A DNA stretch of 55,432 bases from Aeoliella straminimaris (GTDB lineage: Bacteria; Planctomycetota; Planctomycetia; Pirellulales; Lacipirellulaceae), in assembly GCF_024054565.1 (NCBI RefSeq), contig NZ_JAMXLR010000095.1, forward strand, positions 189,966-245,397, written 5' to 3'. The notes under the pieces are model-generated. The model was not told the DNA's origin. It made no database searches and saw nothing but the letters and a program-made list of their open reading frames with translations. This document shows positions 45,899-55,084 of this stretch, one piece after another; position 1 is the stretch's first letter, and every line of letters starts with the position of its first letter. Both the position numbers and the translations under genes were made by a program.

Positions 45899-46303
45899 AT
45901 GGCACGCACCCCTTGGCTGTGGCTCGTATGCACCGTGGCGACCGCCGCTGTGCTGAGCTTGTTAGCTTGGTGTTGTGGTCCCGAGCGGGCTTGGGAATTC
46001 ATGGGCATTGGCGTTGGTGTTTCGCTCGTCACAGTGGTGACTTCTCAAGTCACCTTGGCGATGAGCGGTGCTGCCCCAAGACCGCTGCACCGGATGTTGC
46101 TCGAGACAAGCGTTCGGACGGCTTTGCCACTCGGCTTTTTACTAGCGATTAGGATCGCGCGGCGGGAGCTGTTAGGGAATACATTTTTGCTGTACTTTCT
46201 TCCATTTCAATTCGTAACCATCGTTGTCAGCGTGTTGGTTTCGGTGGGACGGATCAAGGCTAGTGCAGCCGATGCAAGTGGGCGATCAGGTTCGGATGCT
46301 TGA
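45899..46303 (+). CDS. atpI: AtpI-like ATP synthase accessory membrane protein
   Basis: 134 residues with four predicted membrane helices (about 6-25, 32-54, 70-88, 97-117), the size and layout of subunit I. It lies between atpZ and atpB, the classic place. AtpI helps assemble the c ring in other bacteria. Sequence alone is weakly conserved; position carries the call. Confidence 0.7.
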   Translation: MARTPWLWLVCTVATAAVLSLLAWCCGPERAWEFMGIGVGVSLVTVVTSQVTLAMSGAAPRPLHRMLLETSVRTALPLGFLLAIRIARRELLGNTFLLYFLPFQFVTIVVSVLVSVGRIKASAADASGRSGSDA

Positions 46304-46306
46304 TCG

Positions 46307-47248
46307 ATGCTGAGAGTAGCTGAACAACCTCGCAATACGAATCAAATGGCGCACGACAACCCGCTAAGCTCCGAAGCACTGTTTGAACATGTGCAGGATC
46401 AGCCCTACTGGCACGTTCCGCGGGACATCGCTCCGCCGGACGGTCATGTGCCGATTCCGCAGTGGTTCAAACAGGATACTCCGCTGTGGGAAATGAAGTC
46501 GGGCAATGCGATGCTCGACTCGATGTTCAAACCACTCGAGTTCGAGTTTACCAAATTCATGGTGATCGAACTGGTCGTGGCGGTGCTGATCGCGGTCTTC
46601 TTCATTGCTCTGGCAACGAAGATCCGCTTCGGTGGGATTCCCAGAGGCCGCTTCTGGAACTTCCTGGAAGTCATGCTGGTCTTCCTTCGCGACCAGGTGG
46701 CTCGCCCGTGCATTGGTGAACGAGATAGTGATCGCTTTCTGCCTTTCCTGTTCACTCTGTTCTTCTTCATTTTGGGTTGCAATCTGATGGGGATGATTCC
46801 CTGGGTCGGTTCTCCCACCGGTGCCCTCGCGGTTACCGGCGCATTGGCGTTGGTGACCTTCTGCGTGACAGTTGGATCGGGCATGAAAGAGCTGGGGGTA
46901 GCGGGCTTCCTCAAGGCTCAGGTGCCACACATGGACCTGCCCGGTCCTCTGGCCGTAATTCTGTTGCCGGCCATTTGGCTTATTGAGGTATTCGGCCTAA
47001 TCATTAAGCACGCGGTGCTGGCCATTCGGCTTCTGGCCAACATGTTCGCCGGACACGTTGTGCTGGCGGTTATCGTTGCCTTCATTTCTGCCACGGCAGG
47101 AACGATTGCTTTCTGGGGAGTTATGCCGGCAAGTATTCTGGGCTCTGTAGCCCTCAGCTTGCTGGAGTTGTTTGTGGCCTTCTTGCAGGCATACGTATTC
47201 GTCTTCTTAGCGTCGCTGTTTATCGGTGCCGCCGTTCATCCACACTAG
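46307..47248 (+). CDS. atpB: ATP synthase F0 subunit a
   Basis: 313 residues from the first ATG (another at 46346). Five to six membrane helices follow a soluble N-terminus of about 85 residues. The essential arginine is Arg241 in AIRLLANMFAGH, matching the proton half-channel arginine of E. coli subunit a. Four bases after the AtpI gene stop. Subunit a forms the proton path next to the c ring. Confidence 0.95.
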   Translation: MLRVAEQPRNTNQMAHDNPLSSEALFEHVQDQPYWHVPRDIAPPDGHVPIPQWFKQDTPLWEMKSGNAMLDSMFKPLEFEFTKFMVIELVVAVLIAVFFIALATKIRFGGIPRGRFWNFLEVMLVFLRDQVARPCIGERDSDRFLPFLFTLFFFILGCNLMGMIPWVGSPTGALAVTGALALVTFCVTVGSGMKELGVAGFLKAQVPHMDLPGPLAVILLPAIWLIEVFGLIIKHAVLAIRLLANMFAGHVVLAVIVAFISATAGTIAFWGVMPASILGSVALSLLELFVAFLQAYVFVFLASLFIGAAVHPH

Positions 47249-47301
47249 TCGCAATTAATTGTGCTGCGACATGCTCACATGTTTTCACAGGAGACTCGGA
47301 A

Positions 47302-47670
47302 GTGACTAAAATGCTTCAATTGATGATGGTCTTGGCCATGCTCGTTCTTGCCGCGCCGATGGCGATGGCTCAAGACGAAGGTGCAGGCACCGAGGATACG
47401 GTTGCCACCACGCCCGACACCCCCGACGCGGGAGAGGACGACACTGCAGCCGCCGGCAATTTGCTCACTAAGCTGGGCGCCAGCATTGGCGCAGGCATCG
47501 TGCTGATTGGTGCTGGTTTCGGCATCGGCCGCATTGGTGGACAGGCTGTCGAAGGTATGTCCCGTCAGCCGGAAGCTGCCGCCAGCATTCAGACAGCGAT
47601 GATTATTTCAGCGGCCCTGATCGAAGGTGCTGCGTTCTTCGCACTGATTATCTGTCTGATTGCCGAGTAG
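47302..47670 (+). CDS. atpE: ATP synthase F0 subunit c with N-terminal signal peptide
   Basis: 122 residues. A signal-peptide-like stretch (about 1-24, ending AMAQD) and an acidic linker of about 25 residues precede the two c-ring helices: GIVLIGAGFGIGRIGGQAVE with the RQPE loop, then IISAALIEGAAFFALIICLI. The ion-binding carboxylate is Glu108. Typical c subunits are 70-85 residues without such an extension. The loop RQPE contacts F1. AGGAG precedes the GTG at 47302. Confidence 0.93.
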   Translation: MTKMLQLMMVLAMLVLAAPMAMAQDEGAGTEDTVATTPDTPDAGEDDTAAAGNLLTKLGASIGAGIVLIGAGFGIGRIGGQAVEGMSRQPEAAASIQTAMIISAALIEGAAFFALIICLIAE

Positions 47671-47722
47671 TGCGAAAGTGCGTTCTGGCGAGTCGCAAGT
47701 TCTTTCCGTGAGAGGTAACCGA

Positions 47723-48379
47723 ATGTCTGCGGTGCAACCCGTATTTCGTTGGCTGTTGGCCGGCTACTTGTTGGTAATCTTGGCTGGCGGCGCGACGACT
47801 GTCCGCGCTGCGGAGCATGCCGGCGGCGAAGCTGCTGACGCAGCACACCATGGCGCAGCGGAAAGCGGAGGCGGAAATCCCCTTCTGGTGGATCCCGATC
47901 TGGCGATCTACACCGCGATTGTCTTCGGTGTGCTGGTTTTGGTGTTGTGGAAGTTTGCTTGGGGGCCCATTGTCACGGCGTTGGATACCCGCGAGCAAAC
48001 CGTCCGGGATCACCTGGCAGCTGCCGAGGCGAAGCATGAGGAAGCGAAAGGTTTGCTGGCTGCGCACGAGGCACGATTGGCCATGGCCAAGGATGAAGTG
48101 CGGGAGATGCTGGAGGAAGCTCGTCGCGATGCCGAAGCGACCAAGACGCAGATTGTTGCCGAGGCCGAGTCCGCTGCCTCGGCGCGTCACGATCGGGTCA
48201 TTCGCGACATCGAGCAAGCTCGCGACAGCGCCGTCCGCCAATTGGCCGAGACCAGTGCCAACCTGGCAGTCGATCTGGCCGGCAAAGTGGTGCAGCAAAA
48301 CCTCACTGCCGAACAGCAAGCCGAATTGGTTCGCGAAGCCACTGGCAAGCTGGCCGCTGCTTCGCCCAGTAACAATTGA
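47723..48379 (+). CDS. atpF: ATP synthase F0 subunit b, with N-terminal extension
   Basis: 218 residues from the ATG at 47723 (GAGAGG nine bases upstream). A signal-peptide-like start (LLAGYLLVILAGGATTVRAAE) and a short Gly/His-rich stretch come before the usual membrane helix (about 60-80, AIYTAIVFGVLVLVLWKFAW) and a long charged coiled coil, AKHEEAKGLLAAHEARLA and onward. This is the stator stalk. Standard b subunits begin directly with the helix. Confidence 0.92.
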   Translation: MSAVQPVFRWLLAGYLLVILAGGATTVRAAEHAGGEAADAAHHGAAESGGGNPLLVDPDLAIYTAIVFGVLVLVLWKFAWGPIVTALDTREQTVRDHLAAAEAKHEEAKGLLAAHEARLAMAKDEVREMLEEARRDAEATKTQIVAEAESAASARHDRVIRDIEQARDSAVRQLAETSANLAVDLAGKVVQQNLTAEQQAELVREATGKLAAASPSNN

Positions 48380-48400
48380 CCAAGGATTGTCGTCGTCCGC

Positions 48401-49096
48401 ATGGCGGGCGAAATTCCTGTAACCAACGTTCGCCCTGCGAGCACCCGCCCCATGCAGCCCCATACCTCTACCGAACTGACCAGTGCCGAGACGGTGTTCG
48501 ACGTCGACCAGGAGCAACTGGCCCGGACATACGCCAAGGCATTCCTGGCGGCCACCGAGTCGATGGACCAGGAAGGGTTGTTGGAAGAGTTGCATTCGTT
48601 AGTGGTCGATGTGCTGGAAAAGTTCCCAGACTTTAATTTCAATCTGACGTCGAATTTTCTTTCGCACGAAGAACGCGAGGACTTGATCGATGCTGTGCTG
48701 GGATCGAGGGCATCGGCACCTGTGGTCAATTTGCTGAAGATCCTCTCACGAAACGGTCGACCAAGCATGCTGCGGCCCGTCATCCGGACGATTCGCAAGC
48801 TGCATGGTGAAAAACTGGGGCGGCACGAAGTTCGGGTTTACGTTCCCCATGAATTGAGCAGCGACTTGCAAGAAGGCTTACAGCAAGCTTTGCAGTCTCG
48901 GTTGGGAGTAACGGCCGACTTCCACTTCCACCTGAAGCCCGAGTTGATCGGTGGCATGGTGGTTCAAGTGGGCGACACGGTGTTCGATGGTTCGGTCCGG
49001 ATGACTCTGGAGCGAGCTCGACAGAAAATGGTGATGCAGGCGATCGAGGCCATCGAGACACGGCCCGACTCGTTCTTTGTGGATAGTGACGAATAG
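48401..49096 (+). CDS. atpH: ATP synthase F1 subunit delta
   Basis: 231 residues, somewhat longer than usual (about 180) because of an N-terminal extension of about 35 residues. Motifs RTYAKAF, FNLTSNFLSHEER, LLKILSRNGR and the C-terminal LKPELIGGMVVQVGDTVFDGSV are those of the delta/OSCP family. It links the stator to F1. A 155-base gap with a hairpin separates it from atpA. Confidence 0.92.
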   Translation: MAGEIPVTNVRPASTRPMQPHTSTELTSAETVFDVDQEQLARTYAKAFLAATESMDQEGLLEELHSLVVDVLEKFPDFNFNLTSNFLSHEEREDLIDAVLGSRASAPVVNLLKILSRNGRPSMLRPVIRTIRKLHGEKLGRHEVRVYVPHELSSDLQEGLQQALQSRLGVTADFHFHLKPELIGGMVVQVGDTVFDGSVRMTLERARQKMVMQAIEAIETRPDSFFVDSDE

Positions 49097-49119
49097 TTTA
49101 TTACGTGAGATTTGTGGTG

Positions 49120-49174
49120 AGGTCAGTTAGTTGTTGTGGGATGTCGCACTGGACGCCGACTCAACAACTGACCT
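49120..49174. promoter_or_regulatory. Hairpin in the atpH-atpA gap
   Basis: AGGTCAGTTAGTTGTTG (49120-49136) faces CAACAACTGACCT (49162-49174); a three-base TTA bulge lies in the longer arm. It sits in the longest gap of the operon before atpA and could adjust message stability or attenuate transcription. No T run follows. Confidence 0.45.
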
Positions 49175-49251
49175 GCTAGCTCACAACGAGTTCATATGCT
49201 GGAGCGTGCGATGCCGAAAAGTCGGCACGCGCCTGGTTCTGGAGCCCAACG

Positions 49252-50784
49252 ATGAAATTCAATAGCGATGAGATCGCATCGGTCATTCAGGCGCAGATCG
49301 CCAACTACGACGCGGACATCGATGTCCGCGAGGTGGGCCGGGTGCTAGAGGTTGGCGATGGCATCGCCCAGGTGTACGGCCTGAGTGGCGTGATGGCTGG
49401 CGAAATGGTGGAGTTTGAGAATGGGGTGAACGGCCTGGCCTTCAACCTCGAGGAGAACTCCGTCGGTGTGATTATCCTTGGCGACTACCTGACCATTTCC
49501 GAGGGCGGGGAAGTTCGCAGTACCGGTCAGCTGTTGAGCGTGCCAGTGGGCGACGAACTGCTCGGGCGGGTCGTCGATCCGCTTGGAAATCCGCTCGATG
49601 GCAAAGGTCCCATTAACACCAGCAAACGCCGCCCCGTGGAAGTGATAGCCGCAGGTGTGGCCGAGCGTCAGCCGGTTACCGAGCCGATGCAGACCGGTAT
49701 CAAGGCGATCGACGCGATGACCCCCATCGGTCGTGGCCAGCGTGAGTTGATCATCGGCGACCGTAAGACCGGTAAGACGGCCGTTGCCATCGACGCGATC
49801 ATCAACCAGCGCGACAGCGGCGTGAAGTGCTTCTACGTCGCGGTTGGCCAGAAGGAGTCGACAGTCGCTGGGGTCATCGAGAAGCTCCGCGACACGGGAG
49901 CGATGGATTACACCACGGTGATCGTGGCGGGTGCCAGCGACCCCGCACCGCTGCAATACATTGCCCCCTACTCCGGCACGGCCATGGCCGAGGAGTATAT
50001 GTACAACAGTGGCCATGCTTTGATCGTTTACGACGACTTGAGCAAACAAGCTGTTGCCTATCGACAACTGTCGCTGTTGATGCGTCGTCCGCCAGGACGT
50101 GAAGCGTTCCCCGGCGACGTGTTCTACTGTCATAGCCGGTTGCTGGAACGTTCGGCGAAGCTCTCGGACGAGTTGGGGGGCGGTTCACTCACTTCGCTGC
50201 CGATTATCGAGACGCTCGAAGGTGAGGTTTCCGCCTACATTCCGACCAACGTGATTTCGATTACCGACGGGCAAATCTACCTGCAACCGGACCTGTTCTT
50301 TGCTGGCGTTAAGCCCGCGATGAATGCCGGTATCTCGGTGTCTCGTGTGGGTGGTAACGCTCAGATCAAGGCCATGAAGAAGGTGGCCGGCGGTATGCGA
50401 CTCGACTTGGCCGCGTTCCGCGAGCTCGAGGCGTTCGCTCAGCTCGGTACCGAACTCGATCCCGCCACCCAGGCCCGACTGGACCGTGGTTACCGCATGG
50501 TGGAACTGCTGAAGCAGGGCCAATACGAGCCCATGAACGTGGTGGATGAGGTGCTGGTCATCTACGCCGGCACCAAGGGGCACCTCGACCAAGTGGACGT
50601 GAACGACGTAGCTCAATGGGAGAAAGAGTTCATCACCTTCATGCACGACCAGAAGCCCGAGGTGCGTCAGGCTCTTACCGATAAGCAGGCGCTCGATGAC
50701 GACATTGTCGGCATGATCGAAACTTCGCTCGAAGAGTTCAAAGGCCAGTGGGAGTCGAAAGGCGCTTCACAAGCAACCGTCTAG
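49252..50784 (+). CDS. atpA: ATP synthase F1 subunit alpha
   Basis: 510 residues. The P-loop GDRKTGKT is at 169-176, the same numbering as in E. coli. ELIIGDRKTGKTAVAID, the DELGGGSLTSLPIIET segment and PGREAFPGDVFY are conserved. Together with beta it forms the catalytic hexamer; alpha sites are noncatalytic. Complete with normal length. Confidence 0.98.
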   Translation: MKFNSDEIASVIQAQIANYDADIDVREVGRVLEVGDGIAQVYGLSGVMAGEMVEFENGVNGLAFNLEENSVGVIILGDYLTISEGGEVRSTGQLLSVPVGDELLGRVVDPLGNPLDGKGPINTSKRRPVEVIAAGVAERQPVTEPMQTGIKAIDAMTPIGRGQRELIIGDRKTGKTAVAIDAIINQRDSGVKCFYVAVGQKESTVAGVIEKLRDTGAMDYTTVIVAGASDPAPLQYIAPYSGTAMAEEYMYNSGHALIVYDDLSKQAVAYRQLSLLMRRPPGREAFPGDVFYCHSRLLERSAKLSDELGGGSLTSLPIIETLEGEVSAYIPTNVISITDGQIYLQPDLFFAGVKPAMNAGISVSRVGGNAQIKAMKKVAGGMRLDLAAFRELEAFAQLGTELDPATQARLDRGYRMVELLKQGQYEPMNVVDEVLVIYAGTKGHLDQVDVNDVAQWEKEFITFMHDQKPEVRQALTDKQALDDDIVGMIETSLEEFKGQWESKGASQATV

Positions 50785-50848
50785 GCTCTTCCTCCAATAA
50801 GGCAATCAACCAACGATCGAAACGGATTGATTTCCGTTCTACCTGAAA

Positions 50849-51727
50849 ATGGCGAATCCACGCGAACTCGATAAACGACGCAAGTCGATCAAGAACATCC
50901 GCAAGATTACGCGGACCATGGAATTGATCGCGACCGCTCGGTTCCGCAAAGCGATGGACCGCGCCAGTGCAGCCACGGCCTACACCGAACAGATTATGAA
51001 ATTGGTGAAAGACCTGGTGAGTTCGGGCGTATCGGTGGAGCATCCTCTGTTGGAGCCGCGATCCGAGGTCAACAACGCTGCGCTGCTAGTGCTGTCGGCA
51101 AACCGTGGTTTCTGCGGCGGCTTCAATGGCAACGTAACTCGTGCTGGGTTGAATCACCTGAAGTCCATGAAGCAGGAAGCCGAGCATGTCCGCGTTGAAG
51201 TTAGCGGCAAGCGAGGCATTTCGGGCTTCAAGCAGGGACGCGTAGAAGTCGATCACCAATTTACCAATTTTGAAGATCGGCCCGCCTACGACGACGTGGA
51301 GTTAATTGCGAACCGTTATTTGGCGGAATATGCCTCTGGCATGCTCGACCGACTGGATGTCGTTTATACCCGGTTCGAAAGTGCCGCTAAGCAGCATGTT
51401 ACCATTGAGACGCTGTTGCCATTGGGTGGACTGGGGCTTGGCGACGCGGAGCCCGCGGACGCAAGCACGACGGTGTACGAGTTTTTGCCCTCGCCCGAGA
51501 GCATTCTCGAAGAGGTCGTGCCGACCAGTTTCCGTGTGAAACTATTCAAGTGCTTCCTGGATACGGCTGTCAGCGAGCAGATTGCTCGTATGGTAGCGAT
51601 GAAGGGAGCCACCGAGAATGCAGGCGATCTGATCAAGCAGCTCAGCATGCAATACAACCGTGCCCGCCAGGGTCGCATCACTTCGGAATTGATGGACCTG
51701 ATCGGCGGCGTCGAGGCCCTAAGTTAA
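50849..51727 (+). CDS. atpG: ATP synthase F1 subunit gamma
   Basis: 292 residues. The N-terminus RELDKRRKSIKNIRKITRTMELIATARFRKA-type helix and LLVLSANRGFCGGFN in the middle, then the C-terminal helix RQGRITSELMDLIGGVEAL, identify the central shaft. It turns inside the alpha-beta hexamer. Normal length and complete. Confidence 0.96.
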   Translation: MANPRELDKRRKSIKNIRKITRTMELIATARFRKAMDRASAATAYTEQIMKLVKDLVSSGVSVEHPLLEPRSEVNNAALLVLSANRGFCGGFNGNVTRAGLNHLKSMKQEAEHVRVEVSGKRGISGFKQGRVEVDHQFTNFEDRPAYDDVELIANRYLAEYASGMLDRLDVVYTRFESAAKQHVTIETLLPLGGLGLGDAEPADASTTVYEFLPSPESILEEVVPTSFRVKLFKCFLDTAVSEQIARMVAMKGATENAGDLIKQLSMQYNRARQGRITSELMDLIGGVEALS

Positions 51728-51798
51728 AGCCAACGCTCGGCGCCTGACGCACATGACCAATCATAACTGACCTTCTACTGCTTATTAGTAAGAAAATT

Positions 51799-53235
51799 AT
51801 GTCAACAATCACCGGACACATCGGTCACATCACGCAGATCATTGGCTCGACGTTCGACGTGGAGTACGAAGAGGACAAGCTGCCCGCGATCTACAACGCA
51901 GTTAAGATCCAGGGAGAGCACAAGGGCGTGAAGATCGATCTCACTGGCGAAGTGCAGCAGCACCTTGGTGGTGGTCGCGTTCGTTGTATCGCGCTTGGAA
52001 CCACGGATGGTTTGGTGCGAGGCCAGGAGTGTGTTGATACTGGCGGACCTGTGAGTGTTCCCGTCGGCGAAGAGACGCTGGGCCGCGTGTTCAATGTGTT
52101 GGGCGAACCAGTCGATGGCCGGGGGCCGGTGAACGCCAAGGAGCGGTGGCCCATACACCGTGAAGCCCCCGAGCTGAAAGACCTGGCTACCAAGACCGAA
52201 GTGTTCGAGACGGGCATCAAGGTGATCGACCTGCTCACCCCTTTCGTGCGTGGTGGTAAAGCTGGTCTGTTTGGTGGTGCCGGTCTCGGTAAGACGGTTA
52301 TTCTCACCGAGTTGATCGCTCGTATCGCGAAGGAGCATGGTGGTTACTCCGTGTTCGCTGGCGTTGGTGAGCGGACCCGTGAAGGGACCGACCTGTGGCT
52401 AGAGATGCAAGAAACCATGATGGGCGAGGGCAAGAGCGTCATCGACCAGACCTGCATGGTGTTCGGTCAGATGAACGAGCCGCCTGGATCGCGTCTGCGT
52501 GTGGCTCTGTCGGCGTTGACCATGGCCGAGTACTTCCGCGACCAGACCGGTGCCGACACGCTGCTGTTTGTGGACAACATTTTCCGCTTCTCGCAAGCCG
52601 GTAGCGAGGTGTCCGCTCTGTTGGGCCGTATGCCTTCGGCCGTGGGGTACCAACCGACGCTGGCTAGCGAAATGGGTGCACTTCAAGAACGTATTGCTTC
52701 GACCAGCAAGGGGGCGATTACGTCCGTGCAAGCGGTGTACGTGCCGGCGGACGATCCGACCGACCCCGCCCCGGCCACCGCGTTCGGTCAACTCGACGCG
52801 TTTATCTACCTCGAACGCTCGATTTCGGAGAAAGGCATCTACCCGGCGGTCGACCCGCTGGCTTCTTCGAGCCGAATTCTCGACCCGCAATATGTGGGGC
52901 AGGAGCACTTCGATTGTGCCCGCCGCGTCCAGACCACGCTCCAACGTTATCGCGAACTGCAAGACATTATCGCTATTCTCGGTGTGGATGAACTGAGCGA
53001 AGAAGACAAGCAGGTTGTGCACCGCGCTCGGCGAATCGAACGATTTTTGTCTCAGCCGTTCATTGTCGCCGAGGTGTTCACCGGTAAGGCGGGTGAAGTG
53101 ACTCCGCTGGCCGACACGATTCGCAGCTTCAACGAAATCTGCGATGGTAAGTGGGATCACCTGTCCGAAGAGTCCTTCATGTACGTCGGCCCGATCGAAC
53201 AGGCCGAAGAGCAGTGGAAGAAGTCGCAGAAGTAG
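51799..53235 (+). CDS. atpD: ATP synthase F1 subunit beta
   Basis: 478 residues. The P-loop GGAGLGKT is at 159-166, GERTREGTDLW carries the catalytic glutamate region, and LLFVDNIFRFSQAGSEVSAL is the Walker B. The DELSEEDK loop is present. It holds the catalytic sites. Normal length. Confidence 0.98.
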   Translation: MSTITGHIGHITQIIGSTFDVEYEEDKLPAIYNAVKIQGEHKGVKIDLTGEVQQHLGGGRVRCIALGTTDGLVRGQECVDTGGPVSVPVGEETLGRVFNVLGEPVDGRGPVNAKERWPIHREAPELKDLATKTEVFETGIKVIDLLTPFVRGGKAGLFGGAGLGKTVILTELIARIAKEHGGYSVFAGVGERTREGTDLWLEMQETMMGEGKSVIDQTCMVFGQMNEPPGSRLRVALSALTMAEYFRDQTGADTLLFVDNIFRFSQAGSEVSALLGRMPSAVGYQPTLASEMGALQERIASTSKGAITSVQAVYVPADDPTDPAPATAFGQLDAFIYLERSISEKGIYPAVDPLASSSRILDPQYVGQEHFDCARRVQTTLQRYRELQDIIAILGVDELSEEDKQVVHRARRIERFLSQPFIVAEVFTGKAGEVTPLADTIRSFNEICDGKWDHLSEESFMYVGPIEQAEEQWKKSQK

Positions 53236-53258
53236 TCGCCAAGGCTTAGGGATTCACG

Positions 53259-53675
53259 ATGGCAGATCCAGCGAACAACTCGACCAATATGAAGCTCGTG
53301 GTGGTGACACCCGAAGCGACGGTGCTCGACGTGACAGCCGAGTTCCTCGTGGTGCCTCTGTACGATGGCGAACTCGGCATTGCTCGCAATCACGCGCCTA
53401 TGATCGGTCGACTGGGTTTCGGAGAGCTTCGCTATCGCAATGGCGGCCAAACCGCCTCGTACTACGTCGACGGTGGCTTTGTTCAGGTGCAGGACAACAT
53501 GGTGTCCGTGTTGACCAACCGAGCCTTGGCCGCTGAGGAGATTGATGCGGCTGCCGCAGAGGCCCAGCTCAGCGAGGCCATTGCAAGCAAGACGACGAAT
53601 GCCCAGCAGATGGCCATTCGCGAGCGGCTGATGCTTCAAGCGCGAGCCCAAAAGCGGATGGCGAGCAAGGCCTAG
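53259..53675 (+). CDS. atpC: ATP synthase F1 subunit epsilon
   Basis: 138 residues. The N-terminal beta barrel reads VVTPEATVLDVTAEFLVVPLYDGELGIARNHAP, with a two-helix C-terminal hairpin (AEAQLSEAIASK, QARAQKRMA). It is the last operon gene, ending 17 bases before the stop of the convergent gene at 53693. It regulates the enzyme and couples rotation. Confidence 0.95.
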   Translation: MADPANNSTNMKLVVVTPEATVLDVTAEFLVVPLYDGELGIARNHAPMIGRLGFGELRYRNGGQTASYYVDGGFVQVQDNMVSVLTNRALAAEEIDAAAAEAQLSEAIASKTTNAQQMAIRERLMLQARAQKRMASKA

Positions 53676-53692
53676 ATCACCGCGCAAACCGT

Positions 53693-54361
53693 TCAGGGTG
53701 ACGCAGGAGCCTCTTCTCTCGCTTCTTCCTTAGGATCGCCTTCAGACGCCCGCCCCTGTTTGGCAATCTCGTATTCGGCCAATGACAGGGTCAACTTGAC
53801 GTTACCGATGATCATGTCCTGTTTGACGATGCCGACTCCTTTGGCGAGCCAATAGTGGCTCACGACATCGCCCGATTTTGTCTTGGCCGTAACCGTGAGT
53901 CGGATGGCATCGAACTGTCCCGCCGGGACGGCGACCTTTTCGGTCTTATTGGCGATCTCCGCAGTGGCATCCATCGTCTCTTCGCCCAGCTTCACATCCT
54001 TCTTTTCCCATTTCCAGCCGAGTTTTACTGGCTCCGGCAGGAGCATGATCTTGGGAGAGATGGGAGTGCCATTGAACTGATTGCGACTTAGTCCACTTTC
54101 GGACAGTTGCAGGTGCTCGGTGGCGACGACACTGCCATTCACGCTCGAGGACAAGCGATAAAGCTGTTTGCCATTAACTTCGTCGGTGCCTGCGACGCTG
54201 TTGGTCATCTCCATCTTGCCGCGTGGCCCGTCGAGAATCATCGTCCATTTCGACCCGGTAGTTAGCGGATAGAATTCTGCCGCATGACCGAGGGCATCTT
54301 CACCCTGGGCAGGAACTGCCAGACACAGGGATACCAGAAAGAAAATAGCTGTCCGCCTCAT
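53693..54361 (-). CDS. Exported protein of unknown function
   Basis: 222 residues with a clear signal peptide (about 1-20, FFLVSLCLAVPAQGEDA). The mature part is strand-rich with the motif YPLTTGSKWTM, found in planctomycete exported proteins, and KVAVPAGQFDAIRLTVTAKTKSGD, ending in a charged disordered tail. No catalytic motif. It converges on atpC and follows glnB by 20 bases. Confidence 0.7.
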   Translation of the reverse strand: MRRTAIFFLVSLCLAVPAQGEDALGHAAEFYPLTTGSKWTMILDGPRGKMEMTNSVAGTDEVNGKQLYRLSSSVNGSVVATEHLQLSESGLSRNQFNGTPISPKIMLLPEPVKLGWKWEKKDVKLGEETMDATAEIANKTEKVAVPAGQFDAIRLTVTAKTKSGDVVSHYWLAKGVGIVKQDMIIGNVKLTLSLAEYEIAKQGRASEGDPKEEAREEAPASP

Positions 54362-54381
54362 AATGGGCCCCCCTGTCGGAA

Positions 54382-54729
54382 TTAAATGGCCTCGGGGCCG
54401 CGTTCGCCTGTGCGAATGCGGATACAGTCGTCCAACGGTAGCACAAAGATCTTGCCGTCGCCAATTTCTCCTGCCTCTCCGGTGCGACCGCCGCGGATGA
54501 TGGCATTGATGGTGGGTTCCACAAAGTCCTCGTTTACCGCAATCTGAAGCTGAACTTTGCGGAGCAGATTGACGGAAATCTCGTGGCCGCGATAGACCTC
54601 GGTTTGGCCCTTCTGCCGTCCAAAGCCTTGGACGTCCATGATCGTCAGACGCACCACTTCGACGTCCGAAAGGGCCGCTTTGACGTCTTCCAGTTTACTG
54701 GGTTGGATAATAGCGAGGATGAGCTTCAT
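54382..54729 (-). CDS. glnB: Nitrogen regulatory protein PII, lacking Tyr51
   Basis: 115 residues with the PII signatures GFGRQKGQTEVYRG (T loop) and GDGKIFVLPLDDCIRIRTGERG (B loop and C-terminus). Numbered like E. coli GlnB, Tyr46 is kept, but position 51, the uridylylated tyrosine, is isoleucine, and position 49 is histidine. PII senses 2-oxoglutarate and ATP/ADP and controls ammonium assimilation partners. No amtB, glnA or glnD gene is in the window. GGAGG-type sites are absent upstream. Confidence 0.93.
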   Translation of the reverse strand: MKLILAIIQPSKLEDVKAALSDVEVVRLTIMDVQGFGRQKGQTEVYRGHEISVNLLRKVQLQIAVNEDFVEPTINAIIRGGRTGEAGEIGDGKIFVLPLDDCIRIRTGERGPEAI

Positions 54730-54917
54730 ACGAAGGGAGGGGGCAGAAGGAGCGTTCAGGAACCGGGCTAGTATGGCCCAACAGGCGAACTATACCAGAA
54801 CTACAATTCTAGCATCCGAAGCCATGTGCTGCTATCGGAGCTTGCAGAGAGCAAGGGACGATCGCCGATCCCTGAGTTGAGATACGGGAGTCCAACGCTG
54901 CCAGGTTGGGACACCCC
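54730..54917. other. Upstream region of glnB
   Basis: About 190 bases between glnB and the hairpin array. TATAGT (minus strand, near 54790) could be a -10 box, without a good -35 partner. Nothing else recognised. Confidence 0.4.
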
Positions 54918-54953
54918 GGCTTGGGCGGTTCAGGCGGTGAAACCACCCAAGCC
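54918..54953. repeat. Divergent first hairpin of the array
   Basis: GGCTTGGGCGGTT (54918-54930) pairs with AACCACCCAAGCC (54941-54953), with one C-A mismatch, around the loop CAGGCGGTGA, which keeps CAGGCGGT of the standard loop. It is 169 bases before the next unit, so it stands apart and may be an older copy. Confidence 0.7.
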
Positions 54954-55084
54954 ATGTGGGGCATCCTTCTGGATTGGGCGGAACGCGCCTCGCTGCAACT
55001 CAGCTTGGCGTGGCTGCGAGAGAAAACTCCAGCCGAACAAGATATTGCCCCAAGAGGCACGCTCCCCTGTTTGCGCAAAGCCGG

